From Desulfatibacillum sp. (GTDB taxonomy: Bacteria > Desulfobacterota > Desulfobacteria > Desulfobacterales > Desulfatibacillaceae): a stretch of DNA of 64,000 nt. The position numbers and the translations under genes were made by a program. The notes beneath the pieces are model-generated. The model searched no databases, was not told where the DNA came from, and saw only the letters and a list, made by a program, of their open reading frames with translations. The DNA is taken from assembly GCA_016342355.1 (NCBI GenBank), contig JAEINP010000001.1, positions 1 to 64,000 on the forward strand, in the 5' to 3' direction. Shown here one piece after another: positions 59,403 through 64,000 of the stretch (its first letter is position 1; each line of letters begins with the position of its first letter).

Positions 59403-61055
59403 ATGGCATCAACCATCAATTTTAAACGACTGGTACAGGTGGAAGCGACCAATGTGATAGAGGATCTGGTTGAAGCTCTCAAAGTATCTGTTTTGTTAGC
59501 CGATTCTGCAAAAAGAACATTGTGGGGCGATGAAAAGGCAAGGAGCCTCGGAGGCGAATTCCCTGTCTGGCTGGCGGGGCGCATAATTGGGTATGTCCTG
59601 GGGCCTCCCCTGGTTTATAGCTTGGCATCCCTCCTTTCTTATCTTTCTCAGCAGGAATTGGACAAGCGGGAAGCCACGGATAAAATCCTGGACAAAGAGT
59701 CGGAATTGAGCCTGATCCGGGACATCAACTCCAGGGTGGCCGCCAGCCTGGATGTGGCGGAGATCGCCATGGCCCTAGTGGACGAAGCCACCAGTTTTGT
59801 GGAATCCACCGGAGCTTCAGTCATGCTTCTCAACGAGGAGACCGGCCGCCTGGAAATCGCCGCTGCTTTTGGTCGAAAATTTGATGACCGTCCCGTATTG
59901 AGGCCAGGCGTTGGTATTGTGGGGGATGTGCTTTTGACCGGAGTTCCCGAAGTGGTCATGGACGTGACCCTGGACCCCAGATTTGTACCCGGCGCCTATC
60001 CGGTTTGCTCGCTAATTTGCGTTCCCATTACCACCGGCGAACGCGTGATCGGGGCCATAAACATCAGCAATCAGCGTCCTGCCAATTACGGGGAGGCGGA
60101 GGTCAAACACGTCCTGGCCCTTGCCATGCATGCTGCTACCGCCATTGAAAAGGCCCGGCAGCATGAGCGGGTCCTCAACGGAAAACCCAAACAGCCTCTG
60201 ATCCAGGGTTTTGCCCAACTTCTGGATAAACCGGGTAACGGCGACCTGGCCCCCGGCGACTCCTGCAAAGAGAACATTTCCGTTCTGTTTTGTGGGATAC
60301 GTTCTTATGCGGAACATTACAGTTCCATGACCCCCAGGGAAAATTTTGTCTTTATCAATGATTACCTGGAAGCCATCTGCCTCCCGATATTAAGAAGCAA
60401 AGGTATTTTAGGGCGGTTCGAGGGGGACGGGGTTATGGCCCTCTTTCCCGACCAGGACGGCAAAGGTCCGGATCAGGCAGTTATGGCGGCCATAGAGATG
60501 CACCGGGATTTGCGCGACTTTTCCGAACGGCGCAGGAAAGCCTCAAAAATGCCCGTGGAAATGGGAATCGGCCTCCATACCGGCTTGGTTTCCGTGGGTG
60601 TCATAGAACTTCAGGAGGATCTGAAAAGCACGGTCCTGGGAGATTCGGTGGGAATAGCGGCAAGAATGGAACGGCTCTCCAAACTTTACGGCCTGCGGGT
60701 AGCCATTTCCGGCAATACCTATGATGCCCTATCCATGAAACCCTTGGCCGGAATCCGGGAGGCAGACATGGTTACCATACCAGGAAAGGAAATCACCCTT
60801 ACCCTGTATGATGTCTACGGGGCAGACCCGGACGGTATCCGCGAAGCCAAACAAAAACACCAAGCTGCCTTCAACGAAGCCCTTGGGCTGTTCAGGCACA
60901 GGGAATGGGGAAAGGCCGGACGCATATTTTCACGCCTCTGTGAGTTCATGCCCTTTGACCGGCTTAGCATGATTTATTGGAAGCGATGCCAGGCATTCAA
61001 AAAATCACCCCCAGGAGAAAGTTGGGTTGGGGTTTCCAGGATTTCTGCTTTTTAA
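59403..61055 (+). CDS. GAF domain plus degenerate class III nucleotidyl cyclase domain
   Basis: Protein of 550 residues, start at 59403 with AAGGAAG 6 bases upstream. Residues ~105-250 are a GAF domain; ~285-460 form a class III cyclase homology domain. Key residues are lost: the first metal Asp (FxDI) is Gly298 in FCGIR, and the transition-state Asn (VNxAxR) is Gly417 in GDSVGIAARM. The second metal Asp (GDG, 341-343) and Arg421 remain. Homodimers should therefore be inactive. A helical TPR-like tail follows (~490-530). An intact cyclase follows 500 bp downstream, so this protein may be a regulatory partner. No membrane span is evident. Confidence 0.85.
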   Translation: MASTINFKRLVQVEATNVIEDLVEALKVSVLLADSAKRTLWGDEKARSLGGEFPVWLAGRIIGYVLGPPLVYSLASLLSYLSQQELDKREATDKILDKESELSLIRDINSRVAASLDVAEIAMALVDEATSFVESTGASVMLLNEETGRLEIAAAFGRKFDDRPVLRPGVGIVGDVLLTGVPEVVMDVTLDPRFVPGAYPVCSLICVPITTGERVIGAINISNQRPANYGEAEVKHVLALAMHAATAIEKARQHERVLNGKPKQPLIQGFAQLLDKPGNGDLAPGDSCKENISVLFCGIRSYAEHYSSMTPRENFVFINDYLEAICLPILRSKGILGRFEGDGVMALFPDQDGKGPDQAVMAAIEMHRDLRDFSERRRKASKMPVEMGIGLHTGLVSVGVIELQEDLKSTVLGDSVGIAARMERLSKLYGLRVAISGNTYDALSMKPLAGIREADMVTIPGKEITLTLYDVYGADPDGIREAKQKHQAAFNEALGLFRHREWGKAGRIFSRLCEFMPFDRLSMIYWKRCQAFKKSPPGESWVGVSRISAF

Positions 61056-61084
61056 GGCCGGATTCTGACTTTTAAGAAAGGACC

Positions 61085-61483
61085 ATGTGGATTATACTTG
61101 CCCTTGTCTGCGGGTTTTGCCTGGCAACCTAGGACATACTGTGCAAAAAGGCCCTGGCGCAAACTGACATCCTTACCGTCACCTGGACAAGGCTGGCATG
61201 TGCCAACCCGTTTTTAGCTATGTCCGCGTTTTCCGGGCAGGCGCCCCGGAATTTGCCCTTACTTATTGCCTGGGTGCTGGCCCTGGCGCCCCTGGAAATA
61301 GGCTTGCTTTATGGAATCACAGTTTTCAGGGAAAAGGACGCGGGCTACCGAATACCAGGGAGCCTTGTAATGCAGGGGGATGTGATTCTTCTTGGTTTTG
61401 GGGGGAGGATGAGGCACTGCCATGAGTATTTTGTGTCAAGTTATTTGCAAAGACTTTTTTTTGTTGCTAATTGTTCATCTTGA
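61085..61483 (+). pseudogene. EamA/DMT-type transporter pseudogene
   Basis: One frame encodes MWIILALVCGFCLAT, then TAG (61130-61132), then DILCKKALAQTDILTVTWTRLACANPF..., matching the first spans of EamA drug/metabolite transporters. After LLIAWVLALAPLEIGLLYGIT the sequence jumps to FREKDAGYRIPGSLVMQGDVILLGFGG, which resembles the last span of the same family (xERxxxRIPGSLLMxxGVxLI). The middle ~200 residues are missing. A nonsense codon plus a large internal deletion make it non-functional. It fills most of the gap between the two cyclase genes. Confidence 0.72.
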
Positions 61484-61544
61484 TGCAACACTGCTCCCGC
61501 TGGCGAAAGCTGGAAGTTTGTATTTTCGAATCAAATATACTTCA

Positions 61545-61550
61545 TATAAT
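61545..61550 (+). promoter_or_regulatory. Perfect -10 hexamer next to the second cyclase start
   Basis: TATAAT at 61545-61550, 11 bases before the ATG at 61562. No convincing -35 at normal spacing and no Shine-Dalgarno, so any transcript would be almost leaderless. Confidence 0.4.
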
Positions 61551-61561
61551 GCGTTGTAATT

Positions 61562-63046
61562 ATGGAAAATATCGATCCTGTTGTCCAGAATACTGAAAAA
61601 CGGATCTGGCATCTGATACTGATGTCGGTAGCGGTTATTCTCTATTTGACACTGGGCTTACTCAGCCTGAAATTCACAGGCCACTGGCCCACTACCGAAC
61701 AGGGGGATGTGCCGCCCAGTTTTATTAACTACTTTATCGCCCTGTCTATCCTTATTTTGTTGTTCTGCGCCTATGTAATCTACCAGCAAAGAAACCTACT
61801 TCGGTTTTCCCGCACCTTTTCCATTGAACGGAAAACCAGGGAAACCCTTTCCCGAAACGTGGAGGTTCTTAGGGCCCTCCTGGAAGTGAGCTCCGGCATT
61901 AATTCCCAAAAGGAATTGCCAGACATCCTGGATACCATCACCCAGGAGATGCTTACCTGCTTTCGGGCCGATCATTCCTCCATCATGCTTCTGGACCATC
62001 GCTCCAAAATCCTGGCCACCAAGGCCTCGTTTGGAACTGGCGCCGAGTACGCCCAGGACGCCCTCATCCCCCTGGGAAAAAGCATTGCCGGATGGGTGGC
62101 TGCCAATTCCCAACCCTTGCTGTTAAACGGCCGGGTGGATATTTCGGCATTTCCCGGGACCATGCAAAAAGAACGGACCATCAGTTCCTCTTTATGCGTA
62201 CCATTGAAAATGGCCGATAAAAATGTCGGCGTGCTCAATGTCAACCTGGTGGACAGAGACTGGACATTTTCGGAGGATGACCTCAAACTCCTCACTATCT
62301 TTGCCAACAACGCTGCTGTGGCCATCCATAACTCGCTGTTGTTACAGGAAAAGGAGCGCCGGATTCGACTTCAGACTATGCTGGGTCAACTGCATTCTCC
62401 TCAAATTGTCGCCCAGTTGGTGGACAAGATAGAAGATGGGCAGCGTCCCAACGTGATCCGCGAAAAAGTTAAGCTGACCATCCTTTTTTCAGATATCCGG
62501 GGCTTTTCCGATATGCTCAATGTGGCCGAGGCCGAAGATATCATGTCTTTTCTAGATGAATTCTATAACGTAATGAATAAGGCTGTCTTTGATAACGAAG
62601 GCAGTATTGACAAATTTATCGGCGATGAGGTCATGGCTTTTTTCGGGGCTCCCATTGCCCTGGAAAACCCCTCGGACAATGGTTTGCGAACAGCCCGGGA
62701 AATGGTTACCTACTTCCAGGAACTGCGGCGGAAATTCGCAAAGCGCTCCCCGGCCTTTGCCAGGTTGGGTTTAGGGGTGGGCATGAACACCGGAGAAGTT
62801 TTTGTGGGTAATGTGGGTTCCAAAACCCGCTATGAATATACGGTCATAGGAACAGCGGTTAACCTGGCCAGGAGATTGTGCGCTTCAGCCAAGGGAGACC
62901 AGATTTTTACAACGGCTGAAACGCTCAAGCACATCAGTTATGATGTCGGCGCCAAGCATGTGGGAGATATGACCTTCAAAGGTATACGGGATCAAGTTCA
63001 TGTACATGTCATCGACATGCGCCGAAGGAAAAAGGACCCTGCATAG
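61562..63046 (+). CDS. Membrane-bound GAF-adenylate/guanylate cyclase (class III)
   Basis: Protein of 494 residues. Two membrane spans (~17-37 and 55-75) enclose a short periplasmic loop. A GAF domain (~105-260) and a class III cyclase domain (~300-490) follow. Both metal Asp residues are present (LFSDIRGFSDML, Asp311; KFIGDEVMAFFG, Asp355), as are Lys351, Asn434 and Arg438 in YTVIGTAVNLARRL. It is expected to make cAMP in response to GAF ligands or membrane signals. It is a paralogue of the degenerate protein upstream. Translation may be leaderless. Confidence 0.92.
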   Translation: MENIDPVVQNTEKRIWHLILMSVAVILYLTLGLLSLKFTGHWPTTEQGDVPPSFINYFIALSILILLFCAYVIYQQRNLLRFSRTFSIERKTRETLSRNVEVLRALLEVSSGINSQKELPDILDTITQEMLTCFRADHSSIMLLDHRSKILATKASFGTGAEYAQDALIPLGKSIAGWVAANSQPLLLNGRVDISAFPGTMQKERTISSSLCVPLKMADKNVGVLNVNLVDRDWTFSEDDLKLLTIFANNAAVAIHNSLLLQEKERRIRLQTMLGQLHSPQIVAQLVDKIEDGQRPNVIREKVKLTILFSDIRGFSDMLNVAEAEDIMSFLDEFYNVMNKAVFDNEGSIDKFIGDEVMAFFGAPIALENPSDNGLRTAREMVTYFQELRRKFAKRSPAFARLGLGVGMNTGEVFVGNVGSKTRYEYTVIGTAVNLARRLCASAKGDQIFTTAETLKHISYDVGAKHVGDMTFKGIRDQVHVHVIDMRRRKKDPA

Positions 63047-63178
63047 AAAATGCTGTATTTTGGTAGCTGAATCTGGTAAACCTAATCACCCGGGATTGCC
63101 CCGCATTGTGATTGTTTTGCATCGCGTGGGCAAGGGCCCACCGGATACTGAACGGACTCCCAAGCCACAGAGGCGCAG

Positions 63179-64000
63179 ATGGATCTGAGAACACGAATAC
63201 AAAATCTGTTCAAGGAAGCAGAGATCTACCGTCAGCAAGGGCTCTATGGGGAAGCCAAAAAGAAATATCTCATCGTCGCTAATTTTCTCAAGAAAAACGA
63301 TAATATAACTAACCGTGATCAACTGCTGGACGCCATATCCAAAAAAATTTCCGCTATTGATAAAGATATCAGTGAACTGGACGATGTAGCCAGCCCCGAA
63401 GAAATGGCTTCTTCCAATGTCCAGGACCTTGTAAAAGGCTTTTTTTCCAGTTCTTCCTCCCAAAATAAAAACAAGGGCGCAGTGGCTTTTAAAGGAGCCG
63501 TAGCCCTGGCCCAATTGCGGCAGTTTGAAAGAGCCCTGGTAGAGTTCGATCGCTTGGTGCCAAACGAATCTGTTCGGGTGCCCGCCGCTAAAAACGTGCT
63601 TAAATGCTATATGGCCCTGGGCGCCCCGGATAAAGGCATCGCACAATATGACAGCTGGCTCCGGGACGACATGTTTACAGACGAACAAGTCGAATCCGTC
63701 CGGGTTTTCTTTGAAGACCTTCTGAAAAATAAAGGCCTCTCCGTCAACCTGGAACGAAGGCACGGGGTGGCTCCCATGGTTCCTTCAGCTCCCCAAAGCG
63801 CACCCAAACCCCCTCCCGTGGAAACCGAACCCATCTCGTTTTCGCCGGAAGACACATCGGCTATCATGGAAGCCGCCGAAGCTGCTGCCGAAGAAGCCAT
63901 GGACGAGGATCCCATCGAAATTTGTTCCCTGGAAATTACCTACGACGCTGGCCCGGAAAAAGGCCAGACTGTGGAACTGGAGGTGGATCAACAGATTGGA
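63179..64000 (+). CDS. TPR protein, possibly with FHA domain; 3' end outside the window
   Basis: Start at 63179 (AGAGG 5 bases upstream); open for 274 codons to the window end. The N-terminal half is helical with TPR-like repeats (LFKEAEIYRQQGLYGEAKKKYLIVANFLKKN; AVALAQLRQFERALVEFDRLVPNESVRVPAAKNVLKCYMALG). A Pro/Glu/Ala-rich linker follows, and the last visible residues, LEITYDAGPEKGQTVELEVDQQIG, resemble the first strands of an FHA domain, whose IGR motif would come next. It lies 130 bp after the cyclase on the same strand, so it may belong to the same signalling unit. Confidence 0.8.
   Translation, partial: MDLRTRIQNLFKEAEIYRQQGLYGEAKKKYLIVANFLKKNDNITNRDQLLDAISKKISAIDKDISELDDVASPEEMASSNVQDLVKGFFSSSSSQNKNKGAVAFKGAVALAQLRQFERALVEFDRLVPNESVRVPAAKNVLKCYMALGAPDKGIAQYDSWLRDDMFTDEQVESVRVFFEDLLKNKGLSVNLERRHGVAPMVPSAPQSAPKPPPVETEPISFSPEDTSAIMEAAEAAAEEAMDEDPIEICSLEITYDAGPEKGQTVELEVDQQIG

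Overview
The window looks like a chromosomal segment of an anaerobic, sulfate-reducing Desulfobacterota (Desulfobacterales-type) bacterium. Supporting signs are a four-heme CxxCH periplasmic cytochrome, a hemB gene lying between two radical-SAM genes of the siroheme-dependent (Ahb) heme route, a C_GCxxG_C_C redox protein, a TrpB2-type tryptophan synthase and a CGGC-domain protein. The genus is an inference; nothing in the window names it.

1-9.2 kb: the 3' part of a Fic toxin gene, entered through an in-frame 12-bp tandem repeat, meets a small convergent gene carrying the Fic-inhibitory motif. Then come an APH-like/P-loop kinase fusion, a truncated Hsp20 remnant, a cytidylate-kinase-like protein, a ModE-type DNA-binding protein, a Bcr/CflA exporter, a CGGC/metallo-beta-lactamase pair, a probable 6S RNA directly upstream of a PocR-domain gene, and a secreted metallopeptidase-like protein.

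9.2-14.8 kb: one apparent operon of a single-span membrane protein, two tandem phytoene-desaturase-like FAD oxidoreductases, an SDR and a TetR regulator. A double palindrome in front of the operon is the likely operator.

14.8-26.7 kb (minus strand): a compact phage-derived packaging and virion cassette with terminase subunits, portal, scaffold, N4-gp56-type capsid, adaptor, collar and other tail proteins, and a GTA-type 3TM holin. It has no tape measure (short-tailed type) and no integrase, repressor, replication gene or endolysin in view. It is either a stripped prophage or a gene-transfer-agent-like element.

27-41 kb: a YbjN/TPR pair, trpB2 behind a long leader, a glyoxalase-II-like hydrolase, an orphan flagellar-rod protein behind a FliA-like promoter, the ahbC-hemB-ahbD-CBS/ACT cluster, a ClpX-like unfoldase without a zinc-binding domain, tatB-tatC, and a tetraheme cytochrome.

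41-64 kb: a fused 5-oxoprolinase, an SPFH/zinc-ribbon operon, envelope glycosyltransferase-like membrane proteins (including a tandem paralogous pair), thrS, small membrane and lipoprotein genes, and an FmdB protein. The segment closes with two GAF-cyclase genes (the first apparently catalytically dead, the second intact) separated by a decayed EamA transporter and followed by a TPR protein whose last visible residues resemble the start of an FHA domain.

Calls rest on reading translated sequence and motifs by eye; no database search was run.
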